Positions 35,013 through 44,702 are shown, counted from the first letter of the stretch. The stretch: DNA of 46,476 bases from Gammaproteobacteria bacterium (GCA_012960755.1 DUAT01000012.1:123085-169560), one strand, 5' to 3'. Program-made: numbers and translations. The notes: generated from the sequence alone by a model not told the origin.

Positions 35013-37097
35013 CTACAGCGCATTAAGTGCGTTCAGTAATACACCTTCCGTCAATATCTGCGGTAATACCACGGCGTCTCCGGAAGACCCTGCGTAGAGC
35101 AAATAAAGCGGAACGCCACTACGGCCATATTCTGTTAGTTTGCGAGAAATCTCCGGATCTTCATTGGTCCAGTCACCCTTGAGATAACCAATACCCCTTG
35201 ACTCGAAGGCTTGTCTGATCGCCTCCCTGTCAAGCGCAACAGCTTCATTGACTTTGCAGGTAATACACCAGGCAGCAGTGAAGTTAACAAATACCGGTCC
35301 TTGCTGCCTGAGTTCGCCGAGTCTGACTGCCGAGTATGTTTCATACAAGGGCCCGACATAGCTGGCACCCATGCCTTTGTCCGCAGACAATGCCCTTGTG
35401 CCTTCCGCCTTGACGAGCCGGTTAGGCAGGTAAATGGCACTGCCCAGGAGAGTCACCACAACGAGTTGTGTCAGCAAACGCGGTACTCGATTCGTCGACA
35501 GGTTTTTCAGGAGCCAGATTCCGAACACCAGGCACAATGCCCCAACACTGGCGAAAAGCACACCACCGGGACCAGACTGAACACTCAGTACCCAGAGCAA
35601 CCAGATCGCAGATCCGAACATGGGAAAAGACAATAGCTCTTTCGCTGTTTCCATCCAGGGTCCCGGTTTTGGCAGTCGTTTCAATAACGCAGGTGAGTGG
35701 CAAAGCATGACATAGGGAACAGCCATACCGAATCCCAGACTGGCGAAAATAGCCAGTGCGTTGATATTACTCTGTGTCAGTGCATAACCGATTGCCGAAG
35801 CCATAAATGGCGCAGTACAGGGCGCAGCAACGACTGTTGCCAGTACGCCGGTAAAGAATGAACTACCGTAGCCTCCTTCGGTAACCATGCCCTGCCCCAG
35901 GTTCATGATGCCGGTGCCAAACTCAAAATATCCGGAAAGATTCAAACCTATCAACAGGAACAGATAGGCCAGAACAGACACAACCAACGGTGACTGCAGT
36001 TGGAATCCCCAGCCTATCTCCGCACCACTCGCGCGAAGCACGATTAACACACCGGCAACTGCGACAAAACTCAGCACCACACCGGCCATATAAACCCACC
36101 CATGGCCGCGGATATGTTCCGTTTCCTGCATCAAGGACAGCACTTTGATCGACAGCACCGGAAACACGCATGGCATAAGGTTTAGTATCAGGCCACCGAC
36201 AAATGCGAACAGTACGGCAGTTAAAAAAGAAAGACCGCCAACTCCAGCGGATGAACCAGAAGCTGCCCCTAGGCCTTTCGGCTCAATCTCAAAGCTGGTG
36301 GCCAGAAGTTCCCCTGAATTTTCTCTGATGACCACAATACCGCCAAACTGACTGTCCGGGGTGTAGTCATAACCCGTTTTGGTTTTCAGCTCAAAGCCAT
36401 TATCGACCAATCGAAACTGTTGCTCCGCGGGATTGTCGACTACCCCCTCGGTATAGGGAAAATAGTCGACTGACTGAATTCTCTGCCTTACGAGGCCAGA
36501 CATTTCAACGAACAAAACCAAGGCTTCATCAATGACCTCAAATGTTGAATCGACACCGATCATCTGCGGGATCTTCTGCAACGCGGATTCAAAAAGAGCC
36601 GCGTTATCGGGGTTTTCGTGTGATTTTCCAATATCGAGTGTCAACGACAGCGGACCGCCTTCAGGGATACAGATATCAGCACAGACCAGCCATTTTCCAT
36701 TTGCCTTCAACGTCACCTGGTCAGAACCAATGATGTCGGGCGCTTGAATCTTGATTGGGAACAGAACCTGACCGTGATAACCAAAGTTCATCAATGGTCC
36801 GTATGCGACTCGCTCCGGATAGGGCCATTGCATCTCGGAGGCGCTGAAACCTTCAGGCAATTCCCAATTTAGGGCGGTTGCAGCACCAGAATCACCCGGA
36901 TTACGCCAATAAGTATGCCAACCCGGACGAATATCCTGTTTTAACAGCACGTAGAAGGACTGACCCGCCTCAATCTGATCCATGGAAGATATCAACGCAG
37001 CTTGTACGTTGTGCTGATCATCGGACTGCCCACGGGCTGCTACGGTGGTTATCAGCATCAAACTGGCCAGTAACCAATTTATTCCTACTCTAAACAC
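35013..37097 (-). CDS. DsbD-family thiol:disulfide interchange protein (ScsB/DsbD-like)
   Basis: 694 residues from GTG 37097, which directly precedes a signal peptide (VFRVGINWLLASLMLIT) and has AGGAG 4 nt upstream; the frame is open to 37259 but that start lacks sense. Three parts: a periplasmic N-terminal domain with CADICIPEGG, an eight-helix membrane domain with the redox cysteines in LMPCVFPVLS and VAAPCTAPFM, and a C-terminal thioredoxin domain with AAWCITCK. It carries electrons from cytoplasmic thioredoxin to periplasmic proteins. The long N-terminal domain is closer to ScsB than to E. coli DsbD. Its promoter lies in the region shared with the cyclase/HD-GYP gene. Confidence 0.9.
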   Translation of the reverse strand: MFRVGINWLLASLMLITTVAARGQSDDQHNVQAALISSMDQIEAGQSFYVLLKQDIRPGWHTYWRNPGDSGAATALNWELPEGFSASEMQWPYPERVAYGPLMNFGYHGQVLFPIKIQAPDIIGSDQVTLKANGKWLVCADICIPEGGPLSLTLDIGKSHENPDNAALFESALQKIPQMIGVDSTFEVIDEALVLFVEMSGLVRQRIQSVDYFPYTEGVVDNPAEQQFRLVDNGFELKTKTGYDYTPDSQFGGIVVIRENSGELLATSFEIEPKGLGAASGSSAGVGGLSFLTAVLFAFVGGLILNLMPCVFPVLSIKVLSLMQETEHIRGHGWVYMAGVVLSFVAVAGVLIVLRASGAEIGWGFQLQSPLVVSVLAYLFLLIGLNLSGYFEFGTGIMNLGQGMVTEGGYGSSFFTGVLATVVAAPCTAPFMASAIGYALTQSNINALAIFASLGFGMAVPYVMLCHSPALLKRLPKPGPWMETAKELLSFPMFGSAIWLLWVLSVQSGPGGVLFASVGALCLVFGIWLLKNLSTNRVPRLLTQLVVVTLLGSAIYLPNRLVKAEGTRALSADKGMGASYVGPLYETYSAVRLGELRQQGPVFVNFTAAWCITCKVNEAVALDREAIRQAFESRGIGYLKGDWTNEDPEISRKLTEYGRSGVPLYLLYAGSSGDAVVLPQILTEGVLLNALNAL

Positions 37098-37227
37098 AGC
37101 TCTCCTGTCGCGACTTTTCAATTTTAAATGACCCCGATGGCTATCATAACCCACACAATAGACCGAAATTGCCATAAATAAGTTACAGGCTGAAGAAACC
37201 AATAGATTAATGCGCTTGCGGTTGTTA

Positions 37228-37237
37228 CGGTATACCG
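37228..37237. repeat. 10-nt palindrome in the divergent DsbD/cyclase promoter region
   Basis: CGGTATACCG is perfectly symmetrical, 51 nt before the ATG at 37289. A possible operator; short enough to arise by chance. Confidence 0.25.
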
Positions 37238-37288
37238 CTGCATACAGGCTCGCTAGCACGAATTATCCTGTGCTCCTTTCTTGATTAA

Positions 37289-39322
37289 ATGCATAGATCT
37301 CATAACCCGGAATACTCGACATTGACCAGTATCGAAGCACTGAAAAATTATCTGCTGTCGAACTTCCTGGCGTTTTTTATACTGGCCATCCTTACCGGAC
37401 TTGTCGCCATTGTTGTTCTGGCACCTTTTAAGCTGGCCTTCCTCAATTTTTTCTTTTTACCGGTTTTACTCGCTGCCTATTACCTTAATCTGCGAGGCAC
37501 CCTCCTGGGCAGTCTGTTCACAGTCACCTGTGTTTTTCTCGCTGCTTTTTTCGCGCCAGAGTTGTTCGCCCCGGAAGAATCAACCCCTTACCTGCTGACT
37601 TTCCTGCTGAGTTGGGCAGGATTTCTGATCGCTGCGGCTCTGGTGGTTAACACCCTGCAGGAAAATTTTCTGGGAAAACTAACCTCTCTACTACCCTGGC
37701 TTAAAGATGTCTCAGCAGGCAAATTGTTACGGATGACCACAGCGGAACTAAACGACTATGTGCAGAACCTGGACGGCGGGATTGACGGTGGCACAGGAGA
37801 TGTCGAGAAGATTGACGTTGCGGCCGAAAAACAAAGGATCGAGGACGCCTTGTTCTCAACCATGGATCCTGTCGTCGCCCAGTTGTTAATCGAGAAACGA
37901 CTACGAACTGAACTCCGGCGCATTAGCATTCAGTTTTGCGACATCCAGAATTTTACCGGTTACTCCGAGAAAAACCCCGCAGAGGTCGTTATCACCAGAC
38001 TGAACAAGCATCTCGAGAAAATGGAAAACACCTTGTTCGAATACAAGGCACATATCGACAAATATTTAGGTGACGGAATCATGTCCGAGTTCGGTGCCCC
38101 GACCCACTATGACCAGCATGCACTTCTGGCAGTGGTCGCCGGAATAAAAATGCAGGAAAGCGCTGCCCGGGATGAATCGTCCTGGGCAATGCGCATTGGC
38201 ATATCCACGGGCGATACCATTACCGGGCTGATTGGACACAGACGCCAAGCCTATACGGCAATGGGAGATTCGGTGAACCTGGCTGCGAGGATTCAAGAGG
38301 TCGGCCGACTGGGTAAGGTGACTGTCGATGAAGCAACACAGCATGATACGCGCCGATATATCCGCTATCGACGAAAGTCCATCCTCCAGCCAGAAGCAAC
38401 TGCCCCTTCATTGTTACGTGAACAACTGGTCCCCATGCTGAACGCGTTGGATGGGGATCCATCTAACATAGAACATATGATGAACTGCGCTCAGATCTAT
38501 CTGCAGCTGGACGATCTACTCTCCTGCCTGGATCTCGTAAAACGGGCGCTCAACATCGACTCGGAGCACCTTGCAGCAAAGTTATTGTATGCAGAAGCTT
38601 CACTGAAAAGTGATCAAATGGACGACATCAGTCTACGCGGCCGACAACAAACGCTGCACCTTTACGAGGTCGAGGGGATTGTCAATCCACTGCACAATCA
38701 AGAAAAAATCCCCCCCCTTCTGCTGCAGCAATATGAGGAAATTGTCAGCAGTCTGGCAGCCTACCCGGAAGATATTCTGTTACCCGTCGAATGCATTGAA
38801 GGGTACGTTGGTCATTCCAGGGTCGTCGGGTTTCTTGCCTACGCTATCGCTGATCGTTTGAATCTGCCAGATGAGGTAAAACGCGATGTACTGGAGGCGG
38901 GTTATCTGGCGGACATTGGAAAGTCAATCATCCCGCATCATCTGCTGAACAGACGTGGGACTTTGAGCCGCGAGGAATTCAAGAGCATTAAAGGCCACCC
39001 GGCTGAGGGAGTCAGAAAGTTAAAACAACTGGGTTACACATCTGAAAGCGTGCTCGAAATGGTCGAAAATCACCACGAAAACTACGATGGTAGCGGCTAT
39101 CCGTCCGGCAAAGATAACGCGCAGTTCTCCATCGGTGCAAGAATTATTGCAGTCTCGGAGGCCTATGACTCAATGACGTCCTGGCGACCCTATCGTGAAA
39201 GTTGGGAACGACAAGCTGCCTTGACAGAACTGGAACAGTACTCAGGCAGGGGCAAGTTCGATCCGCGTGTTATGCAGGAACTCACACATTTATTGTCACC
39301 ACCGGCAATTAGTACAGAGTAG
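37289..39322 (+). CDS. Class III adenylate cyclase fused to a degenerate HD-GYP domain
   Basis: 677 residues. Four or more membrane helices (~22-122) form an N-terminal anchor. A class III cyclase domain follows (~205-345): metal aspartates in FCDIQNFT (D218) and GDG (D262), the adenine pair K258 and T323, and transition-state N330 and R334 in GDSVNLAAR, all as in adenylate cyclases. A TPR-like helical linker (~380-440) leads to an HD-GYP domain (~500-670) with GHSRVV (H509), HHENYDGSGYP (595-605) and AYDSMTSWRPYR. The HD pair itself reads LADIGK (541-542), Ala-Asp instead of His-Asp, so one metal ligand is gone and phosphodiesterase activity is doubtful. It may sense c-di-GMP and control cAMP synthesis. 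No ribosome site is obvious. Confidence 0.9.
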   Translation: MHRSHNPEYSTLTSIEALKNYLLSNFLAFFILAILTGLVAIVVLAPFKLAFLNFFFLPVLLAAYYLNLRGTLLGSLFTVTCVFLAAFFAPELFAPEESTPYLLTFLLSWAGFLIAAALVVNTLQENFLGKLTSLLPWLKDVSAGKLLRMTTAELNDYVQNLDGGIDGGTGDVEKIDVAAEKQRIEDALFSTMDPVVAQLLIEKRLRTELRRISIQFCDIQNFTGYSEKNPAEVVITRLNKHLEKMENTLFEYKAHIDKYLGDGIMSEFGAPTHYDQHALLAVVAGIKMQESAARDESSWAMRIGISTGDTITGLIGHRRQAYTAMGDSVNLAARIQEVGRLGKVTVDEATQHDTRRYIRYRRKSILQPEATAPSLLREQLVPMLNALDGDPSNIEHMMNCAQIYLQLDDLLSCLDLVKRALNIDSEHLAAKLLYAEASLKSDQMDDISLRGRQQTLHLYEVEGIVNPLHNQEKIPPLLLQQYEEIVSSLAAYPEDILLPVECIEGYVGHSRVVGFLAYAIADRLNLPDEVKRDVLEAGYLADIGKSIIPHHLLNRRGTLSREEFKSIKGHPAEGVRKLKQLGYTSESVLEMVENHHENYDGSGYPSGKDNAQFSIGARIIAVSEAYDSMTSWRPYRESWERQAALTELEQYSGRGKFDPRVMQELTHLLSPPAISTE

Positions 39323-39364
39323 CTGAGCTCGCCTAAAACAATGAAGACTCTCAGAACTGGCCGC

Positions 39365-39398
39365 TACGCTCAGGGCTGTCAGTTACGCTCACGGCTGT
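39365..39398. repeat. Imperfect 15-nt direct repeat at the 3' end of the EEP gene
   Basis: TACGCTCAGGGCTGT (39365-39379) and TACGCTCACGGCTGT (39384-39398) differ at one base and are 19 nt apart. The second copy overlaps the last codons of the EEP gene, the first lies in the intergenic space. It looks like a small local duplication. Confidence 0.6.
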
Positions 39399-40222
39399 TC
39401 GGCTAACGCAGAATTCAGCAGTGTCACTGTGACGATCACTGCATTATGGTCAGACACTGGATCCGGTAGAACCCGATGCCTTAGAAACGTAAATTCATCG
39501 GACACCAGTACCCAATCGATTCGCTTGTCCAGCTTGGGAAAGGTTACGAGATCCTTGCTCAGGGGCTTCCAGGCGCGCAAACCAAGTTCGTTTGTGAGGT
39601 TCCTGATCAAACCGGCTTTATGATTGAACTCGGTATTGAAATCACCCATAACAATTCTCAGGTTCTCTCTTCCTGCCAACAAATTTTTCAGTACATTTAC
39701 TTCCTGGCGTCTCTCAGACGTCGACATAAAATCCAGGTGGACTGAAATGACATCCACCTTTGTATTTTCGATTTCAGGCCAATCCACGACAGACAGTACG
39801 AAGCCTTTGCGCGGCCGGGCGAACGGCTTCCTGAATGTGATCGACATTGGATTTGAAAGCGGGTGCTTGCTCATCAGTCCGGTGCCGTAGTCGAGAAAAC
39901 CACCGGACTGGTGCGAACCTAAAAACCAGTGAATATATTCGGATTTCTCCGCGATGAGTTGAATCTGGTCAATCCTGCCAGTCCAGAATGCATTTTTGTC
40001 AATTTCCTGGAAGGCGACTATATCAGGTTGTTCACGCCTGATAAGTCGAGCGATATCATGAAGATGAGCTTCGGCTTGAACTGTTGACTGCAACATCTGG
40101 GAGACACCAGTCGCCCGGGCATGAGCAACATTCAGCGTCATCAGTTTAACCCCATCGAAACTCGATTTTGCTGCCAGCAGCGGCTGAGCCAAAAATGCCA
40201 GCGCACAAATGATAAATCTCAT
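39389..40222 (-). CDS. Secreted endonuclease/exonuclease/phosphatase family protein
   Basis: 277 residues from ATG 40222, chosen because it begins a clean signal peptide (MRFIICALAFLAQPLLAA); an open frame continues to 40279. EEP-fold residues are present: LNVAHA, FQEIDKN (metal Glu), SVHLDFM, IVMGDFNTEF and a final SDHNAV. It is a periplasmic or secreted metal-dependent phosphodiesterase acting on DNA, phospholipid or phosphoinositide-like substrates; which is unknown. It stands alone, converging with the cyclase gene. The 273 nt upstream have no gene and no clear promoter. Confidence 0.88.
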   Translation of the reverse strand: MRFIICALAFLAQPLLAAKSSFDGVKLMTLNVAHARATGVSQMLQSTVQAEAHLHDIARLIRREQPDIVAFQEIDKNAFWTGRIDQIQLIAEKSEYIHWFLGSHQSGGFLDYGTGLMSKHPLSNPMSITFRKPFARPRKGFVLSVVDWPEIENTKVDVISVHLDFMSTSERRQEVNVLKNLLAGRENLRIVMGDFNTEFNHKAGLIRNLTNELGLRAWKPLSKDLVTFPKLDKRIDWVLVSDEFTFLRHRVLPDPVSDHNAVIVTVTLLNSALAEQP

Positions 40223-40495
40223 GTTTCTTATAATTTTCAAAATTTGACGCCTATTGCATGGGCTCGTGACATCACCCAATCAACCGAGCAATTATGGCAA
40301 CCGGAGGTTAGAGGTGTTCATCCGGGTTTTAGTTCCCTTTTTCCCGAAGAATTCCATGTATGTCCCAACAAATGAGAGAAATGAGATTTAGACTGCGTAT
40401 CCTCAAAAAAGATCAACTAACACATGGGGAGACTGGTTATAGACGTTGTTCGCACGAATCGGCTGGAGAGGACACTTGAATTCACCCACTAAAAA

Positions 40496-41497
40496 ATGAG
40501 ATTGTTGCGTGAATCCAAATCAAAAGCGAAAATGACAATGGCCAAAATTGTCGGCAACCTCAAGCCAGAAGATGACTACACACATGAACTGGGGCCTGAA
40601 GAAAATTTTAATGAATCAGTGTATTTCAATTTTTTTGACCCTAAACAGAACAGGGGCGGTTTTGTTCGCATAGGTAATCGAGCCAACGAGGGTTATGCGG
40701 AAATGACCGTTATCATCTGGAATCCGGATGGTACGGCATACTTTAACTACGCTAAACCTGCAATTAGCCATAATGATGCCTGGGACGCCGGTGGCCTTAA
40801 AATAGACGTAATCACACCCGCAGAACAGATAAGAACATCTTATGAGGGTACTGCGCTTTACATGCAAGATCCGCGAGGCATGAGTGACCCCAGCAGCGCC
40901 TTCAAGGATAACCCCACACAGCAGCTCGTTATTGAATTGATCCACGACGCAGTAGGACCACTCTATGGGCATGTTGGCGAAACCGGTGACGGCAACAACT
41001 TCGCCCGTTCACATAGCGAACAGCATATGCGCGTGTCAGGCAGTGTGAAATTAGGAGATGGTGACGTCATGTCTTTCAACGGCCACGGTTTGAGAGACCA
41101 TTCCTGGGGGCCCAGATATTGGCAAGCAACACCCTCCTATCGCTGGATCACCGCTAATTTTGGTGATGACCTGGGAATGATTATTCGCACCAATAACAAA
41201 GGCGACGGCGGAGGTTTGTTTCACGAAGGAGAAGAACTCGTACGCTTCAAGACCACATCTCTGACCACGACTTACGAACCAGACACCAACTACCATACTG
41301 GTCTACGGGCAGAGTTGGTTTTAGAAGATGGCAGGAAAAGAACACTGACGGGCAAGGTGATGGGATTTATTCCTCTTCGCAATAGACGCAGCGGTACCCA
41401 TACCCATGTAGGCGAAGGCATGACGGCCTATACCCTGGATGATTCGCGTACCGGGTATGGCCTGAGCGAGTATCTAGATCAACCGGATGAAGCTTAA
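40496..41497 (+). CDS. DUF7064/DUF7065-type protein (CrtC/AttH-like beta-barrel fold)
   Basis: 333 residues from ATG 40496; ATG 40538 (MAKIVGN) may be the true start, as neither has a good ribosome site. The pattern FNESVYFNFFD, then RIGNRANEGYAEMTV, GHGLRDHSWGPRYWQ and ANFGDDLGMI is typical of the DUF7064/DUF7065 family, distantly related to hydroxyneurosporene synthase/AttH proteins with two lipocalin-like domains. It has no signal peptide. The reaction is unknown; the conserved RDHSWG block looks like an active or ligand site. An MFS transporter gene follows 50 nt later, suggesting uptake and processing of one compound. Confidence 0.75.
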   Translation: MRLLRESKSKAKMTMAKIVGNLKPEDDYTHELGPEENFNESVYFNFFDPKQNRGGFVRIGNRANEGYAEMTVIIWNPDGTAYFNYAKPAISHNDAWDAGGLKIDVITPAEQIRTSYEGTALYMQDPRGMSDPSSAFKDNPTQQLVIELIHDAVGPLYGHVGETGDGNNFARSHSEQHMRVSGSVKLGDGDVMSFNGHGLRDHSWGPRYWQATPSYRWITANFGDDLGMIIRTNNKGDGGGLFHEGEELVRFKTTSLTTTYEPDTNYHTGLRAELVLEDGRKRTLTGKVMGFIPLRNRRSGTHTHVGEGMTAYTLDDSRTGYGLSEYLDQPDEA

Positions 41498-41547
41498 CCT
41501 CATCACCCGGTGACAACCCCAGGATAAAAAAAAGAAAAAGAGAAGCT

Positions 41548-42876
41548 ATGAGCGATGCGACGTCGAACACAAACAATCTGCAGGCAGTACCAATTTCAGG
41601 GGACACTAATCACTATTCCACGACGGGCGCTAAATACTATGCCCTGATAATTCTAACGATTGTTTATAGCTTCAACTTCATCGATCGCCAGCTACTTTCG
41701 ATATTACAGGAATCAATAAAAGCCGATCTTGGCCTTTCGGATAGCCAGCTCGGCCTTCTGACAGGTTTCGCTTTCGCTGTATTTTACGTAACCGCCGGTA
41801 TCCCCATAGCACGATGGGCAGATCGTGCAAACAGGCGCAATATAATCGCAATGTCTGTGGGATTATGGAGTTTTATGACCGCTCTAAGTGGCCTGGTACA
41901 AAATTATGGCCAACTTTTGGCCGCTCGCGTCGGTGTCGGTGTTGGGGAGGCTGGCGGCAGCCCTCCCTCCCATTCAGTCATTTCAGATATATTTCCACCG
42001 GAATCCCGTGCCAGTGCAATTTCTTTTTATTCGACAGGGGTTAATATCGGAATCTTGTTCGGATTCCTGCTCGGTGGTTGGCTGAACGAATTTTTCGGCT
42101 GGCGTGTTGCCTTCGTAGTGGTTGGTGCTCCCGGAATCCTGCTCGCCATACTGGTTAGAATGACCCTCGCAGAACCTATCAGGGGATTGGCCGAAAACAA
42201 GCAGGCATCACAGCAGAGCATCCCCTTTAAAGATGTGCTCGCGATCTTGTGGAGTCGTTTATCGTTTCGGCATATGGCTATGGCAGGGGCACTCAACGCC
42301 TTTGCCGGTTACAGCACCAGCAACTGGACCGCTTCTTTTTTCATACGCAGTCATGGCATGACAACAGGTGAACTGGGTACCTGGCTGGCATTAATCATGG
42401 GGCTTGGTGGTGCAGTCGGCGTATTTTGTGGTGGCTTGCTCGCTGATCGATTAGCACCACGAGACAAACGCTGGTATGTGTGGCTACCTGCCCTTTCCGG
42501 ATTTATCTGCGTGCCATTTATGGCGGCAGTCTATCTGGTTGATAATCCGTATACCGCCCTGACTTTATCCATCGTTCCAGGTGTATTGTTTAATGTCTAT
42601 CTCGGCAATACCATTGCAACAACTCATGGCCTCGTTGGGTTACGCATGCGCGCCACCGCATCAGCCATTCTATTCCTCATTCTGAATATCATTGGCCTGG
42701 GTATTGGGCCCTGGTCGATCGGCCTGCTAAGTGATTCTTTGGCATCGAGCCTCGGTGATGAATCACTGCGTCAAGCGATGTTGTACATCATTCCACCCAT
42801 AATGTTCTGGTCGGCTTGCCACTTCTATATGGCATCAAAATCACTGCGTGATGACCTGGCGGCAGCACCTAGTTAG
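41548..42876 (+). CDS. MFS transporter, spinster-like family
   Basis: 442 residues, about 12 membrane helices. The opening FIDRQLLSILQESIKADLGLSDSQLGLLTG and the ARWADRANRRNIIA loop match spinster-type MFS carriers common in sterol- and aromatic-degrading proteobacteria. GVGEAGGSPPSHSVISD is the family's helix 4-5 signature. It exchanges a lipophilic or organic acid solute across the inner membrane; the substrate is unknown. Likely one operon with the DUF7064/7065-type gene before it. Confidence 0.9.
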   Translation: MSDATSNTNNLQAVPISGDTNHYSTTGAKYYALIILTIVYSFNFIDRQLLSILQESIKADLGLSDSQLGLLTGFAFAVFYVTAGIPIARWADRANRRNIIAMSVGLWSFMTALSGLVQNYGQLLAARVGVGVGEAGGSPPSHSVISDIFPPESRASAISFYSTGVNIGILFGFLLGGWLNEFFGWRVAFVVVGAPGILLAILVRMTLAEPIRGLAENKQASQQSIPFKDVLAILWSRLSFRHMAMAGALNAFAGYSTSNWTASFFIRSHGMTTGELGTWLALIMGLGGAVGVFCGGLLADRLAPRDKRWYVWLPALSGFICVPFMAAVYLVDNPYTALTLSIVPGVLFNVYLGNTIATTHGLVGLRMRATASAILFLILNIIGLGIGPWSIGLLSDSLASSLGDESLRQAMLYIIPPIMFWSACHFYMASKSLRDDLAAAPS

Positions 42877-42974
42877 ACCTTCGATATGTAATTGATTCAT
42901 AAACTAACTATGTTAATCAGTCGCATGAATTGTTCGAAATACATGACTTTCCGGACAGGAACTAGCTAAGCTAG

Positions 42975-44702
42975 CTAGCTGTCTGCCCAGAGGGACAGCA
43001 GCAGCGCGCCGAACAATAACGCGCTCATAGCTTGCCAGAACAGCAGTGGGTTGCGTTCCAACAGCGGCGCTTTTGCCCGTTTGTTGAGCATGTCCTGATT
43101 GGGCTTCCTCAGATCTTGCATAAACTCGGACAGCGCCTGATATCTGTCGTTAGGAGAAGGGGCTGTTGCTTTTTGCAGGCATAGATCGACCCACAGTGGA
43201 AGATCCGGGCGGAACTGCAAGATGGATCGGTAGCGCCAATCACCGAAATGTGGCTTACCATTCAGCTTGTGGGTGGGCACTTTGTACGGCAGCTCGCCGC
43301 TCAGCATTTCATATATCAATACACCCAGGGAAAAGATGTCCGACCGGTACATACCAGGCTGGTCGAGCAGATACTCAGGTGCCATGTAGCTGGTGGAACC
43401 GACCGGATATTCCTCGGCGATATGTGACGCCAACTCGTCGAGTCCCGCTACTTGTACTGTGCCAAAGTCGATCAGCTTGATGTTCAGGTCATCATCGACC
43501 ATAACGTTTTCGGGTTTCAGGTCCCGGTGCACCATGCTCAGGCGTTGAAATGCCCGCAAGGCACCGGTGATCTGTTCCGCCAGACGGCGCGTGGTTTCAA
43601 GGCTGGGGTGGTCGTTGTCTAGCATCCACTGGCTTAAATCCCCATGCGGAAGGTATTCGAACAGGTTGTACATGAAATTCGTATCGTGGGGTCTGGCTAC
43701 CACTTTCATGACGTTGAGGTGATTGACCCGCAATCCAACCCATTGTTCACGCACGAAACCCTGTAGATATTGAGGATCCTCATCGAAGTTCTGCGAGGGC
43801 GTCTTGAGCACCAGCTTTTTTGCATCCTCCGGAGACTCGACCAGATACAAGTGGCTGCGCGGGCTGGTATGTAACACCTGGCTCACCCGGTACCCGTCGA
43901 TGGAATTGCCTTCTGACATAACCGGAGGAATAGCCTGGGGATGCGCCTGCATTTCATTGTAGTTGTCCTCTGGTAAGGTATGAACCTTTAGAAACAGGCA
44001 GCTCAGGTTATCATCGCTGCCGTTCCGCAGGGCGTGGTTGGCGATGCGCTCGCCACTCCTTTCCAGGTTAGTTGTATCATCGTTTACCAGAGACTCCATT
44101 TCTCCCCGTTGCAGATAATCGTGAACGCCATCGGTCGTGAGCATGAACACATCACCTTGGCGTACCTGCACCGTGGTGTGGTCGACCTGCAGTCTGGTGT
44201 CCAGCCCCAACGCACGGGTGAGGACAGTGCGATTCCCCGCGACCGAGGCAAAGTGATCGGTAGTCAGTTGCTCGAGGACACCGGTGCGCAGCAGGTAGAT
44301 GCGGCTGTCACCGATGTGAAAAATGTGCGCCGTGCGAGACTTCACAATTACGCAACTCAATGTAGTCACCAGAGATTCAATGTTCAGATGTGGGCCGCCA
44401 TTGTGATACAACCACGAATTCATGGCATGCAACACACGCGAGGCGGACTCTCTTACGCTCCACGTATCCGGTGTGCTGAAATAATCGCTGATGAAGTGAG
44501 TGACGGCAAGCTGGCTCGCGACCTCGCTGCGGGTGCTACTGCTTACCCCATCCGCGATGACCGCAACGGCGCCCTTGAACATGTTGGCCGACTTGTTACC
44601 GGCGAGGGCAGCAAATGCATCCTGATTGACTGGCTTCAGGCCTGCTGTAGTGTGGCCACCAAAAACTACCTTGAGTTGGTTGGAACTTGCGCGTGTCATC
44701 AT
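42975..44702 (-). CDS. Bifunctional PP2C phosphatase / Ser-Thr protein kinase of the nitrate assimilation cluster
   Basis: 575 residues. The PP2C domain (~10-240) keeps the metal aspartates: NQDAF (D28), ADGVSSS (D51), TTDGVHD (D191) and DDNLS. The kinase domain (~270-530) keeps the ATP lysine (K300), HRDLKPEN (392-399), DFG (412-414) and APE. Its glycine-rich loop is degenerate (VLHTSPRSHLYLV lacks the glycines). One C-terminal membrane helix (~552-570) anchors it. The gene lies 35 nt after the nitrate transporter gene on the same strand. Such fused proteins recur in nitrate-assimilation operons of Pseudomonas relatives and probably adjust the transporter or nitrite reductase by phosphorylation; targets are not known. 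Confidence 0.92.
   Translation of the reverse strand: MMTRASSNQLKVVFGGHTTAGLKPVNQDAFAALAGNKSANMFKGAVAVIADGVSSSTRSEVASQLAVTHFISDYFSTPDTWSVRESASRVLHAMNSWLYHNGGPHLNIESLVTTLSCVIVKSRTAHIFHIGDSRIYLLRTGVLEQLTTDHFASVAGNRTVLTRALGLDTRLQVDHTTVQVRQGDVFMLTTDGVHDYLQRGEMESLVNDDTTNLERSGERIANHALRNGSDDNLSCLFLKVHTLPEDNYNEMQAHPQAIPPVMSEGNSIDGYRVSQVLHTSPRSHLYLVESPEDAKKLVLKTPSQNFDEDPQYLQGFVREQWVGLRVNHLNVMKVVARPHDTNFMYNLFEYLPHGDLSQWMLDNDHPSLETTRRLAEQITGALRAFQRLSMVHRDLKPENVMVDDDLNIKLIDFGTVQVAGLDELASHIAEEYPVGSTSYMAPEYLLDQPGMYRSDIFSLGVLIYEMLSGELPYKVPTHKLNGKPHFGDWRYRSILQFRPDLPLWVDLCLQKATAPSPNDRYQALSEFMQDLRKPNQDMLNKRAKAPLLERNPLLFWQAMSALLFGALLLSLWADS

Noticed and set aside
34983..35020. tRNA-like opening (GCCGATAGCTCAGCAGG) between yyaL-like and dsbD-like genes
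   Set aside because: Only 39 nt are free before the coding end of the DsbD-family gene; there is no anticodon arm, T arm or acceptor complement.
42961..42982. GCTAG-rich palindromic stretch near the kinase stop codon
   Set aside because: Low-complexity run of a 4-base palindrome; no stem-loop tail and partly coding.
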